Assembly (NCBI RefSeq): GCF_011075055.1
Contig: NC_058143.1
Coordinates: 15,143,057-15,207,056 of the forward strand
Source: Mangifera indica
Lineage: Eukaryota; Streptophyta; Magnoliopsida; Sapindales; Anacardiaceae
Length of the DNA stretch: 64,000 nt
Reading direction: 5' to 3'
Of the stretch, positions 1 to 12,910 are shown piece after piece. The notes below the pieces were generated by a model. It did not search any database and was not told the origin of the DNA. It saw only the letters and a program-made list of their open reading frames with translations. The first letter of the stretch is position 1. The number at the start of each line of letters is the position of its first letter. The translations under genes and the position numbers were made by a program.

Positions 1-1051
1 TATGCTCCAACTAAGTACAAAGCTTGAGATCTCCGATAATGATAATTACTTTATGTTAACATTGGATTCATGAGATGTAATGTTGAGATAGGTAAGTTCG
101 TCGATTTGAATGATAGCAACAAGTGGAAGAAGGGTTTGAAAACTCTCGACTTTGAACAAGGAATGAGAGGGCTATGTTTGTTCTCTCTTAGATGTATTTT
201 CCACACAAACGAAACACATGATAGATTCTCAATATATATGTTAAAATTTCATGCCTTCTCATTTGGCATTATCATATATATTATTAACAATTATCATTTT
301 ATTTGATACAAAAATTTTAAAACAACTTTTAAGATGTAATCTAAAATAGACTGTAAATGCATACTTATTGTTGTTTTTAGACCGCATCCATAATAGAGAT
401 TCGAACCCAAGTTTATTTTTAAAAGTTTTAATGCTTTACTAGTTTTGATAATCCTTACCGTTCATTTTTATTTTGTTAACGATGTTATTTTTGTTAAAAC
501 TTCGAAGGAACAAAAGTCCTCATAATTCGTCTCAATAGGAATAAAATATCTCCGTAAATACATGTAATGTACTATCTATAAAAAGATGAGAGATTTATAC
601 ACCTGGGTTGAGTGGTGAAACTAGAATGATTTCTAGGGTTTTACCCCATAAATTTTGTATTTTTGGATGTATGCTCGCCAAAAATTGGCAAGCGCAAGCA
701 CAACAACAGTAAAAGAAATCGGTTAGAAACGAAGGGTGAAGCATGAATGTACGAGCGGGCGATTCTCTCGTTAAACCTCTGTAAATAGCCATCTTCCTGA
801 TTCGGTACCTAATAAAACTAACCAAACAAACCCTTCAGATTATATATAAACATATAATTTTGCCCCTTTTGACTATTATTTAAATCCACCACCCGCCTGC
901 TGAAGCTACAAAACGTTCGATTTGTCCGGCTGGCCGCACCAACCACCAGCTAAAAAGTTGTTGTTGCGGCCACTGCCGGGTTTCAAAAGAATTATAGTTT
1001 CTATATCATTGTGTAAATTATTATTACATTGTTTTTTTATTTTTAATTGAG
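1..1051. other. Intergenic, upstream of the DUF1685 gene
   Basis: AT-rich sequence with no reading frame that I recognise. The short open frames at 70-306 and 595-825 have no start context, domain or protein-like composition that supports them. The last few hundred bases are presumably the promoter and 5' leader of the gene starting at 1052. I could not fix a TATA box with confidence. Confidence 0.6.
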
Positions 1052-2357
1052 ATGGATAACATTAATCAGAAGGACCATTATCGTGCAAGTTTGAGGTCGT
1101 TGTCATCGTCATCGTCATCTTCGTTTTTGTCATCTTCATCTTGGTTAGAATTGCCTACGTTCGAGCAGGAGTCGACGGAGATGGATGAATTGCAGTGGAT
1201 GCCGCTGGCTCCAACGTTGTGGAAGAACAAGAAGAGGTTGTCGAAGCAGCTGTCCATGTGTGAAACATCGCGTGACATCGCATGGGAGAGGCGGCGGCGC
1301 CAAATTCTGAGCCAAGAGCGGAGAAATGACCAGTATTTGACTGATGAAGACTTGCATGAGTTGAAAGGATGCATTGAGCTTGGTTTTGGATTCAACGAAG
1401 AAGAGGGTTACCAATTAACCAGCACATTGCCGGCTTTGGACCTTTATTTCGCAGTCAACCGTCAGCTTTCTTTCAGCCCCGTCTCATCCCCAAAGAGCGG
1501 CCGACAGTCTACCTCTTCACTCGGTGGTCGTTCATCGTCCTTCGGTAGCCCAAGAAGCGACTCAGATTCTTGGAAAATTTGTGGCCCAGGTAAAACTTAA
1601 CATCTCTAGCTCATCCGTTTGAAAATTGTTAATCTCAATCAGTTAAATGAAGAACACATTAAGAATTTCAGAACATCAATATTTGTATATGTTAATGGCT
1701 AAGTATGACTTGTTGCAAGTCATGTTTTGACGATATGAGATTGTCTTGGGGCATCACGTTCACCTTGTGATATTGTTAAGTGTTATGATGAATGTGGGAT
1801 TATCCTAAGGTGTCACATTTACCCTTTACGGAACTTAGCATTCTTGTTGTCCGATACCATTTGTAATATTTATGTGGTCCAATACCATTTTGACAATGTG
1901 GGATTGTTCCAAAGGTGTCACATTCCTTATGAGACTCAATGTCCTTGTGGTCCAATGGCGGACACAATGGTGTCACATTCATCTCTTACAGAACTCAGAG
2001 TTTTAGTGGTCCAACCCACTATGTCCAACCATTGTTAATACATTAACTAATTTAGACACACAATTTATCATAGTTTTATTTTTATGCTTTGTAATCCAAA
2101 TTACACTTAACAGATTATTTAACTAGTTTTATCTTAGTATCTTAAAGTAAGGTGAGATATATATCAAAATCTAACATCTCTCTCGTATTTTGTTGAAATG
2201 AGATTTTTCTAGGAGTGTCACAACATGTGCATATGTTAATGGTTAAGTTCGGGTTGTTGCAGGCGAGAATCCTCAGCAGGTGAAGACGAAGTTGAGACAT
2301 TGGGCACAAGCTGTGGCATGTTCTGTGATGCAATCCTCACAAAGTGACATGCCATGA
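1052..2357 (+). CDS. DUF1685 family protein
   Basis: Two exons, 1052-1589 and 2263-2357, joined by a GT-AG intron in phase 1, give 210 residues. The N-terminus is a serine-rich low-complexity stretch (about residues 16-30). A basic, arginine-rich segment follows (about 79-92). The DUF1685 core starts near residue 97, with an LTDEDLHELKGCIELGFGF segment and then an LPALDLYFAVNRQ block to about 140. A serine-rich linker precedes exon 2, whose 30 codons carry the family's C-terminal signature (KTKLRHWAQAVACSVMQ). The function of DUF1685 is unknown; no signal peptide or membrane segment is visible. Without exon 2 the frame would end at 1600 and lose the conserved tail, so splicing is well supported. 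It is the upstream neighbour of the TPR10-type gene, as I recall for Arabidopsis At3g04700/At3g04710. Confidence 0.92.
1740..2040 (+). repeat. Imperfect repeats in the DUF1685 intron
   Basis: Inside the 673-bp intron a motif of the form aatgtgggattgttccaaag, followed by gtgtcacatt and then a gaactca / gtggtccaa block, recurs about three to four times with divergence (around 1790, 1900 and 1965). The repeats carry no reading frame. This resembles a decayed tandem or transposon-derived intron insertion; the family is not recognised. Confidence 0.5.
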
Positions 2358-5082
2358 ATGAAATTTTACAGAGGATTAGAATAAGAACAACTAAAGAAGA
2401 AAAAAAACATGTAATTTTGTATGAGAATAAGAACAATGGTAAAGGTCCTGCATGGGTTTAAATTAAAGAATGAGAACAATGTAATGAGGAGCCTGCAGGG
2501 TCTCTTTGATTCTTATGAGGCCAATGATAAAGGTCCGAGGTGTAAATCAAACCAATTTGCCTTTTGTTAAAGTCTCTTTTTTGAAACCTTAATACATGTA
2601 ATTTTTTAAAAGCAGAGTTAGTGTTGATATTTATAGTCTTTGAGGTGGGAAAGCATGTAGCCATTTTGACCTCTTTCCCTTTTGATTAGGATTGAGGTAA
2701 ATGTAGTGTTGATTAATCTTCGAACATTACTGTTAAGAAAAGTTCATAAAAATTAAATTATGCAGTGAAGTGGATCTTTTTTCAGACCCTCAATGCTACT
2801 TAATTAAATTAAATTTTATTAATTATAAGTATGTTTTGTTGGAAAAAAAAAATCTACAATAGTATAAGGGTATAATCTCATTCATAATAGATTTTAAGGG
2901 TTAATAAAATCGATAAAACGTTAAAACCGTCATAAAGAAAATCTTAGTTTGAATTTTCATCATATTTATAAAACTTTGACTTACTTAATAAAATGTGTTT
3001 TGGGTTTACCTATCTAACTAATACGGGTGATGCCCTCCAAGCAAGAAACATTTCTTTATGTTGGTGAACCGTAGCTTATCTCGCACTTCAAAAGATTTGA
3101 GTTTTCAATTTCTGTGTCTAGTGGCTTTGTACTTTACAGTAGACTCATGTAATTTTTCTTCACCTTGTTATGAACATTAGTCACAATATGAATAATATGT
3201 TCAAACTAAAATCTTATACTTGGAAGTTTTGGCGGAGGCACTAACTCGAATGTATGCAAAGAAAGTCTCCTAAAGATAATTCCAAAGAGCAATTTCCTTG
3301 TTGATTGAATTGGAACTTTTTTATAGGTAAATTTTCTCTGTAGAAAAGCCAGTTGCCATTTTCTGAGCATATTCATACTCGGCACCATTAAATTCACATT
3401 TAACACGAGGATGATTAGAAAAAACTTTCAAAAAGAAAGAAAGTGTTATATGAATAGTTTGTTATGTCATTTGGATTGTCTAATTAACTAAGTGTATTGA
3501 CGGGGCTTATGAATTAGGTATTTCACCCTCTCATTCGTGAATTTGTGGTTGTTTATTTTAATGATATTTTTTATGTTATGCTAGCACAAAAAGGGCATTT
3601 GCAACATTTCGAGAGAAGTATTTGTTCTATTGCAAAAAAACTAATTGTTCACCAATATAAAAGAAATGTAGCTTTATGATTGAGAAACTTGATTTTTTTA
3701 GGGTTCGTGGTTAAACATAAAAGTATCAAAATTGACAAAGCAAATACGAAAACAATCAGAGAATGACTAGTGTATAAATCGATTAAAGATTTTAAGAGTT
3801 TTCATAGGATTGTAACATTTTATAGGATTTTTGTGTAGAATTTTAACAATATTGTTGCACCTCTTACAAACCTGCCATAACATCAATTTCTATACTTCTT
3901 AATTCTAGAAAGTTATTGATGGTAGATTGTGACTTAAATTTTTGTGGCTAATGGAATAGTATTGTATACTTCGTTAACTAGTTTGTAAAACCCTAAACCC
4001 TAAATCAATACATGACTAAAGGTGTTCAAACTCGATGCATTGATATCACCCATAATGAGGATGTAGAAACCGCTCTCTCAAAAGCCTCTTCATACGGTAC
4101 CATTTCTACATTTTGTTCATAGTGTATTTGAAACAATTGCAATTGATCCTACCAAGTGGAAGCCCTTATTTTAACTTGTAAACTACAACTCAACTTTTTT
4201 ATCTTCTTTAACATGTAATCATTCAAAGTATTTTCTATGAAAGTTTCCTAATCAAAAAATTCTTTAATTATTATATGTCAAAAACTTAATTTTTTATATC
4301 ATAAATTAAGTATCATAACGTGTCATATGATATAGTTTTTAAAAAATAATAATAAAAAATTATAATTGACATATCATCATTTTTAAAAATATTATAAACA
4401 TTCTTAAAATTTAAAGATTTCTCATATATACCCCTATTACATTCACTATGTCATGTTAATTTAATACACCTTATGATATGTATAATTTTTTACTTGTATC
4501 ATATCATATTATACAATATATATATATATCATATATCATAAAATACTAATAACTATGCGTCGTTTTACACTTTTTGGAATCTTGAAGCCAAGAGAAAGAG
4601 TTGTCTTTATTCATGATTAACAATTATTTTCATGTCTAGTACAATATACTTAATCGAAAAATCAAATCAAAGCAATTCACGATCCTGTAGAAAAATAATT
4701 CAATCATCTGCATCATTTAAAAAACCTCTTGGAAGATCAAACCCAACTTATGAGGGTTGAAATTGCGTTGCAATATAATTGAGCCGCAATTAAAGCATAG
4801 TCTGGTGTAAGTGTTAGGACCTTATCTTACAAAAATACATGTCCAAATTACATAATTCTAGAAACTTTTAGAAATAGGAGAAAAAAATTATATAATTTTG
4901 TCGTTTTAATCTAAGCAAAATTTAGGGATATTAACTCAACGTTAATAAAACCGTAAAACATTAAAATTTTTAAGAAAAAACTCTAGGTTTAAGGGTTGAT
5001 TTGGGGAGTTTAAAAAAGATATAATTTCATTATACGCCCCTTCCAATTTGGTGATGACTCTCTCACCCCCACCTATATGATC
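2358..5082. other. Intergenic spacer with a telo-box-like motif
   Basis: About 2.7 kb of AT-rich DNA with no supportable coding region; the open frames in it are short and unlike proteins. At 3988-4004 there is AAACCCTAAACCCTAAA, two units of the plant telomeric repeat. Single telo-boxes are common near plant promoters, so this is a possible short interstitial telomeric motif and nothing more. The 3' part becomes the promoter of the TPR10-type gene. Confidence 0.55.
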
Positions 5083-5090
5083 ATATATAG
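5083..5090 (+). promoter_or_regulatory. Candidate TATA box of the TPR10-type gene
   Basis: The stretch atatatag lies about 130 bases before the start codon at 5217. It is followed by a pyrimidine-rich leader (tctctattaaagcccc, then ttttctcttctctcat), as expected for a plant core promoter. It is assigned by position and sequence only. Confidence 0.4.
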
Positions 5091-5216
5091 GGCAAGCTAG
5101 CGAGGTCGGCAGCTGCTGAACTCGAGTAGACCCCCATCTTTCTCTATTAAAGCCCCAGAATCTTCCGCACCAAGTTTAGATTTTCTCTTCTCTCATAAAA
5201 CACTCGCTACAACACA

Positions 5217-8200
5217 ATGGCTCCTCCTGATGCTTCTCATGCTCTTAAAGGTGCCTTTTTTCTCTTCTAATGTATAGAATTTTATGTCTTTACATACTGT
5301 TAGAATCTTATAGTTGCTTGTTCGAGTGGTTTGACGATCTGGGTTATTTTTAGATTCGTCTCATGTATTAGATTCTATTGATTTACCCTGGTTTTTATCT
5401 TTTTTGAATGTAGTGAGGCAAAGTGTTCAACTGTTTTTAAATGCTGCTCAAACTGGGAATCTTGATCTTCTCAAGAGTAAGTTAGATATGTTCACTTGGT
5501 GAATTTGGAACTTTCTGTATGCAACTTTTTCTTATGGTTGAGGTTAGATTTTTTGCTGAAAATGTTGTGGGTTTATATGTTTCCTTGATAGGGATAGCGC
5601 AGCAACTAGATGATCAGGGTAAAGGGATGGCAACAACCGTGGCTGATATAAAAGATGCCAACCAACGAGGGGCACTACATTTTGCAGCAAGAGAGGGCAA
5701 GACTGATGTGTGCAAGTATTTGTTGGAGGAATTGAATCTTGATGTTAATACACAAGATGAAGATGGTATGTAACTATGTATTAATGTCTTGTTGTCAATT
5801 GTTATGATAACCTTCATGTTGTTTCTTCTTTCACGATATGCACTTATGATTTTTCTTTTACAATTGGAAGATTTAGTGCATTTAGGTTGGCAGGATCCAA
5901 TATCAGTTTGGACTGACCTTCATATATGATATATTCATGTATAATGTGTTCATTTTTAACACTGCCAAGATGGAATAGCTTTACAAGTTGCACAATTTAT
6001 ATAAGCAGATAGTCTTGTGTATTAAGTTGCATTCCATTATCAAATTTGAATAATGGCAGGTAGTTTGAAAATTGTCTTGTGTCTGTCTGTGGTGTCTTTC
6101 ATTCATGGATGTGGAGAACAAAGAAGGCATATAGCCCCTCTGATAAACTCAGAGGGCATATAGCCCCTCTGATCTTATTTCTCTGAAAGTCATGTTATTA
6201 TATCAATATAAACTCAAATCTTATTTCTCCTGTGTTATCATTTTTATTGTTGCTATCTTGTTTTACATTTCCATATGAATGTGGAGAACAAAGAAGGCAT
6301 ATAGCCCCTCTGATCAAGTCTTTCAATTTTGATTTAATCTAATATATGCAGGTGAGACTCCTATTCTTCATGCTGCCCGTCAAGGACATGCTGAAACTGT
6401 CAAATATCTCTTTGAGCATGGGGCCAATCCTGCCATACCGAGTAACTTAGGAGCCACGGCTTTGCATCATTCTGCAGGAATAGGTGAGCTTTTCCTTTTG
6501 CTGTGATTGTGTGGGTGGGTGCTAGTGAAATTATAAAAGTGAGCAATGTAAACTTTTTCACTGGTAATTGCTTAGATGGAAAGGATGCAGTAAAAGGTAT
6601 CTGACTTATTAGGAAGGGACAAATTCTATCCAAAAATAGAAGCAAAATTTGTTGAAATCAATATGTCACACCCTTTTTATTAAACACAGTTTTTCATTTA
6701 GGACTGAAGTGCAAACAAGGCTGGTTGTAGATCTAAGTGCTTTTTAAATTTTCTTTGCCGATAAACATTTGAAAGTTGTTATTCTTAGTGGATTTTCACT
6801 ATCATGGAACCAAGAAGTTAGAAAAACGTACTGATTTTCATTGTTGGATGTTAAACTGCTAAAATTATTATTAGGTCAAATATTGATGATGGCCATGCTG
6901 GTCACCAGTTATTGGTTGTTTACTGACATATGTAGAATGTTTGGATTAGAGCTAAATTCTGTAAAGGAAAAATTATCAGATGTATGCATTATATGGCAAG
7001 ATGAAAGAATTCAATGTTGTTAAATTCACTGGGTTATCCTAGAAGGTTTTCTGATTTGTGGAACTAATCTTTGTAAAATCTTTTTAGATTCATCTTATCT
7101 TTTTATCAAATATTGTCTCTAGATTTATTTCAGCTCAGTTATGTAAAATCTGGCACCTATGTTTTTTGGACCTCCCTTTGTTATTTGAATTAAATTCTTA
7201 TAATCAGTGTCCTTCATGGTGCCTGCAGGAAATATTGAATTGCTGAAGTATTTACTCTCCAAAGGTGTTGAGGTTGATTCAGAAAGTGATTCTGGTACTC
7301 CTTTAGTTTGGGCAGCTGGTCATGCTCAACAAGATGCTGTGAAAGTTTTGTTAGAGCACCATGCCAATGTAATTTATATTCATTTTTGTTTTCTCTTAAT
7401 GACATTTATATCATCTCCAAAATACAGAATTTTTATGGTCCTGTTTCTTGCAGTTTTCAAGACTTTTTGAAAAAGAGACTGAAGCAACCATGTGATACTT
7501 TTTCTTATACCTCTAATCTGCAAAGCTTCTTTTAGTTGTTGGGGAACTTCCTTGCCTAGAGGCATTATTTCCTTTGCTATTAAATGTGCCCACTGACACC
7601 AATAAAGGGAATTTCCTTAATGGTGGACAACTTTTAGATCTTTAATCTCCTAGAAATCCAAAGAGATATATTTTCTTGCAGGAGTGGTTGTACTTTTGTA
7701 TCACTTTTTATGTATCCCCACAAAGACTTTGTGGCATGCTTGTCAGGGGCCTCCTTGGGCCTGGAAGGATTTGGCCCTGCCTGGGGGTCCCCTTTGTATT
7801 TGCAAAACCTTGGATCAACCAGCATAGCACTTTGGCAGCAAAGCTCTGACCGCTTCAAGATTAGTGTGTCTCTTATGCTGCTCACAGATTGTGGGCTCTA
7901 GCTGGCTTGTTTGAGCCAGTGGAGGGTATTGTTTTGTCTAGGTGTTATAATTTTCTGCCATGGTTTTAGATGTTGTTTGTGGCCGTCTTGTCCTATACAT
8001 AATGTGCTATATCAGCTATGCAATTTTCTTCAGGGATTTATTGCTTTACAATGATCACTTTCAGTTTTTATTAGGTTTTATAATTTATTATAGCTTTCAG
8101 TGACATCAAAGAAAAGCTTTCATTTATCTGATTAAAATGGGTGGTGAGTGTGCAATTCTGCTGTTTCATCAATATTTTTCTCTGATGACATTTTTCTGCA

Positions 8201-11200
8201 GCCTAATGCTGAAACTGAAGATAACATCACTCCACTATTGTCAGCTGTAGCAGCCGGTTCTCTAGCATGCTTAGACTTGTTAATTCAGGTTTGATATCTT
8301 CATTACACTACCAATTTGGTTCCATTTTTTTCCACTATGGTGTATTTAGGATTCTAACGTAGGTGTAACTGGAAGGTTAAAATAGAAAAAAGGTTATTTC
8401 TGGGTTTCTCTTGAAGGTCTGGAGAGGTAACTTCAATCACATTATTGATACGATTGGGTAGCTTGATAAGTTTCATGGATGCATCTTGTTTATGGTGCTA
8501 AATTGATATCACTGTGCAACCTTGCTTTTTGTCTATTAAGTTTTCTTTGTCCATTTTCTTAGAAATTGTTTTGTCAAAGTATCAAACTTTTTAATGTAAT
8601 TAATAACTTTTACATATGGTGTGCTTATTTTGGTTGGTCTTTCATGTGTACTAGGAAATAAATATCGTGTGCTTGTCCTATGTACAGCTTCAAAAATTTT
8701 CAATTGAATACTTGTTCAGGGCAAAGAAGTTCCCCATGATATTATTGTAACTGAAAAAAGAAGAAGAAGAAAACTGGGTTTAATGAATGTGTTATATCTG
8801 AGTGTAGCTTCCAGCTTTCTTTTGTATCTATTGTGCTTATGCTCATATGTGAGATTTTTTATTGCTATTCACAGCTTCTTCCCCTACATCAGTTTTGCAT
8901 TCACTTATTTGCAGGCAGGTGCTAATGTGAATATTGTTGCTGGTGGAGCAACCCCATTGCACATTGCTGCTGATATTGGGAGCACAGAAATTATTGAATC
9001 CTTATTGAAAGCTGGAGCTGATGCTAATGTCGTGGATGAGGTTATAACTGCATTAATTATAGTCATGATATCATCACTTTCATAATTTTTTTCTGGCATG
9101 TTTGTATGCGCATATGTCTTCAAGTTTGAATTCATTTGCTTCTATTGATGTTTATATTATCATCTCTCCTTTTGAAGGTTAAGTTCTGTTAGCTATCCCG
9201 AAATTGCAAAAAGTATAATTTCCTGTTTTTACTACCATACATTAAATAATCTCCTATTAGGCTGCAGACCTATTCTTTTCTTTTTATGGTAATTATTTGT
9301 CTTATTACTGAAAAAAGGCCAAAGACTAAATACTTGTAAGGTACTCAAAGACCTGCAGATTTCCAATTTAATGAACAACTCAAAACCACAGGTGTAATCA
9401 ACCTCTAATCTTAGTGATCTTTGAAAAAGATGGGTGATTTCTCATATTGAATATGCTTGAGTGCTACCAACCTAGTGACCCTACTGTTGGCATAAATCTC
9501 TTTCCAAATTGACCTTACCATTGTTTTCCTACTAGAGGCTATAAAATCGAATGTCTGTTTTTGTACAAAATTTTTCTTATAAGCTCTGTTCAAGTCCCTA
9601 TTTGAATTCAGAAGTTCAAGTCCTTTCGACTAACCAGCTGTATAATTCTATTTAAAATATGCAATGAATGGCAACAGTTTCACAGTAGTACTATTTGGCT
9701 CCATCCATTATGTATTGGTGGCTTTTCTCTGCATCACAGGATGGTCAGAAGCCTATACAAGTTGCAGCTGCAAGAGGCAACCGTGAGGCTGTTGAGGTCC
9801 TTTTTCCCTTGACATCAGCAATTAACTCTGTCTCAGAATGGACAGTTGATGGAATTCTTGAATATATGCAGTCTGAAACAAGCAAACCGGTAACCCTCAG
9901 AGCCCTTTTTTTATTGGTAAACTTGTGTATTGTCTTTGTTGTTCATTTAAAATTAGACATGTGGAATTTAACATCAGTTTGAATATTTTAGCTATATTCA
10001 TCTTGAAAATAAATTCAGCGTGCCTTTGTTGGGTAGCGCTTGTCATTTATACTTCAAAGTCACTCACATGAAGCATAGTGTGTTACATATTCATTCTGTC
10101 TCTTTAGACAGGTCAGATCCCAGATGAGCCTTTATGTACTTATAAGCATGGTCCCACTGTATAAGGCCCTATTGTTCCTTTAGGAAATTAGCTTTTAATG
10201 CACTCTTTAAAGGAACAAAAGCTGTAAATGATAGTTGAATGAGAATGTGTTAAAAAGAAAGAATGTGGATCAAAGTTGATATGACCAATTAGTGTTGGAC
10301 GGGCATGAAGGTGTGACCATAGAACTACCTTGGTGTAGTTGAGACTAAGATAACTGCACTCATGCATAGTTTTGTCAAATTGCATCCCAGCTTTGATGGA
10401 TTTTTTTTTACTTTGGCTTTAAAATAACAAGTCACAGGACTGACATTTTACTTTCTCTTTTGCAGGAAGAACGAAGAAACATGAAGGAAAATAGTTTATC
10501 AGAGGACATAAAACCCAAGAAAGATCACCCTGAGGTGCCCCTTTATACCTTTAGTTTGACTTCTGTTGTTGGTTATGCATTTCTTTTGGATTGGTTGATT
10601 TTGTTTTTTTTTTCTAATTGCCATTATATGAAAAATGTGAACCTGAGGAATTGGTTGTATTATGCACTCTATGTGGCTCTGGAAAAAAAATGTATATTAT
10701 TAGGAACTTCAATATTTGTATTTTGAACTATTTCTTTCCTCAGTAACATGGGAGCAATTTGACTAATAGACAGCTTTCCTGCTTCCTAAGGATCGTTCTT
10801 ATTAATGTTCTTGTTCTTGATATCACTTTTAGGGCTTTATCTTGGAAATTTATTTTTGCTTTGTTGGATTTAGTTCTTTTATTCAAAAAAGTCATTGAAT
10901 CCCATGGAAGGATATTTTTGTGATTTGTTTTAACTGTGAAGTAGTGAGTTTCAAGGTTTAAAAGTTTATCCAATATATTCTGCAAATAGAATCAATATTT
11001 CAGAATAGTGCTTCATTGTCCTTGTCACCTTCTTAATTTTAGACAACCTTTTCAGGTGGGACCTGAATTAAAGAAGAAAGCTGCAGAAGCAAAATCTAGA
11101 GGACAGGAGGCTTTCAATAGAAAGGATTATTACTTGGCTATAGATGCTTATACACAAGTATGTTATTCATCTCTTCTTTGCTTCGTTGGAATATCCTTTC

Positions 11201-12910
11201 TAAGTCTCTTGCAAATGTTTGAGATATTTTTAATTATCTTGTCCAATAGATTCCATGATAGAAAATAAGTTGTGTATAACATTTCTAAGCTTACAACATT
11301 TTGTAGTTCTGTAAAAAATGAAAAAAAAAAAAAAAAACTATCTTTTGTACTGCTCTACAAGATGGTTGATCAATCTTTAGGCTTACCTTGATCTGTTGTG
11401 CACTTTAATTTGGAATGAGCACATCTTAACCGTTCAATGTGAAGTTTTGCTTAGGATAGTAACTTAATAACTTATGCTGTTATAAGATTAATAATCAATT
11501 CTTTGTTTTGTTTGAGTAGGATTATAGTTAAGTTCAAGTGAGCAGCGATAAAATGAAATTTATAGGGTTAATAGTTGTTTGTTTGTGGTGTTTGGCTCCA
11601 CTTTCTTTTCTGTGAACCTTGATCATGCATGCTTCATTGCCCTTCTGGTGCCCAAAGTGGGATCCAGTTTTGAACTTGGGCAGGGTTTCCTTCATTGTCC
11701 TTTCTGTCTTACAATGGAATGATCAAATCCCCATTTCCCTCAAAACTTCTGTGAGTAATGGATCCCAGGCGCTTTTCTGCCTTAATTTGGAGTGACTAAC
11801 AGGTTCCAATTAGAGGCATTGTCTAGTAAATTTGGAATTCAAGTGGCTAGAGGGCTTGTAAGATGTAATGAATTTGGCTTTTGCTAAGAAGTAGTGGTAA
11901 TTGGCCTTTGGAGGAAGGTGGGTTAGGCTTAATGGGGAAAAATTAGAATGCAAGGCTGCATCTTAATGGAAGTATTGGACTTGGAGAATTCACAAATACA
12001 TTTTAAATGGGGTCTCTGCTGTTTCACAATGCTTCATGGAAACAAAACTAGAGAGCTTTCTGAATTTTGATCAAATACTTGTTTGGTGATGTTTTACAGG
12101 CGATGGATCTGGATCCTACTGATGCTACATTGCCTTCCAATAGAAGTCTTTGTTGGCTTCGACTTGGACAAGCTGAGCATGCCTTAGCTGATGCAAAGAC
12201 ATGCAGAGGATTAAGACCTGACTGGCCAAAAGCTTGCTATCGCGAAGGAGCAGCATTGCGTTTATTGGAGGCATGCTCTCAACTTTTCTTCAATATTGCA
12301 TCTTTTTCACTAAATCGACATTTAAAAAAAAAATTATTGCTCTTCCCCAGAGATATGATGAAGCAGCCAATGCTTTGTATGAGGGCGTGACGCTTGCCCC
12401 TGAGAATAAAGAGCTTATTGAGGCTTTTAGGTTTGTGGATACATTCCTTGTCTTTGTGTTTTTTCTTCCATCTTTTTCTTCTAATTTTTTTTAATATGCG
12501 CATTACAATTCTGTAAGATAATTATACTATTAGCTATCAGTTTGTACAGTTTATAGATCAAATTGTCTTGAGTACCTAGAAAGGGGCTAATGTAATCACT
12601 AATGTCACACCATTATTGTTCCTCGATTTGTAACCATATTAGTGGTTTTGCTGCGTAGTTGCATCTCTTGTTCGGCTGTCAAATTCTCAAAATTTATGCT
12701 GCATATAGACAATATTTGTCATTTGTTTTTCTGGGATGGCTTACTTTGTACCATGGGCAAAGCTTATACAAAATTTAACTATCTTTTTACCTGTTTCATG
12801 TGATCACGTTTTTACCTGTTTCATGTGATCACTTAAATTACGTGACCTCCCATCTCTGCAGGGAAGCTGTGGAAGCTGGTAAGAAGTTCCATGGTACAGA
12901 TAAGAAGTAA
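5217..12910 (+). CDS. TPR10: Ankyrin-repeat and TPR co-chaperone-like protein (TPR10 type)
   Basis: Thirteen exons, all in frame, give 458 residues: 5217-5250, 5414-5476, 5592-5765, 6352-6483, 7229-7368, 8202-8288, 8915-9040, 9740-9889, 10466-10534, 11056-11157, 12100-12270, 12351-12430, 12862-12910. Residues about 50-285 form ankyrin repeats (GALHFAAREGKTDVCKYLL, TPILHAARQGHAETVKYLF, TPLHIAADIGSTEIIESLL). A charged linker follows, then three TPRs from about 330 to 445. Carboxylate-clamp TPRs bind the EEVD tails of Hsp70/Hsp90. Here the SNRS asparagine and the K...R pair of the third repeat (KACYREGAA) are kept, but the usual first-repeat KxxGN is KSRGQ. Intron 11 (12271-12350, only 80 bp) starts with GC instead of GT. 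Length and domain order match Arabidopsis TPR10 (At3g04710), a likely cytosolic chaperone adaptor. The first ATG fits the family start. Confidence 0.93.
6105..6315 (+). repeat. Short direct repeats in TPR10 intron 3
   Basis: A segment of about 40 bases (gtggagaacaaagaaggcat continuing through atagcccctctgat) occurs at about 6105-6144 and again at 6275-6315. A shorter third piece (gggcatatagcccctctgat) lies at about 6154-6173. The copies are nearly identical, so the duplication is recent. All lie well inside the intron and do not touch splice sites. Confidence 0.75.
12783..12832 (+). repeat. 25-bp tandem duplication in the last TPR10 intron
   Basis: The unit tttttacctgtttcatgtga plus tcac is present twice back to back, with one base different at the unit start. 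It lies about 30 bases before the last acceptor, in the region where a branch point would sit, so it may duplicate that signal. Confidence 0.8.

Noticed and set aside
70..306. 78-codon frame at the window start
   Set aside because: No recognisable domain, and the composition becomes AT-driven in its second half.
3988..4004. Interstitial telomere
   Set aside because: Only two and a half repeat units. Such telo-box words are common in plant promoters and spacers.
7634..7901. Opposing frames in TPR10 intron 5
   Set aside because: They lie in an intron well bounded by splice sites and in-frame exons. No domain is visible.
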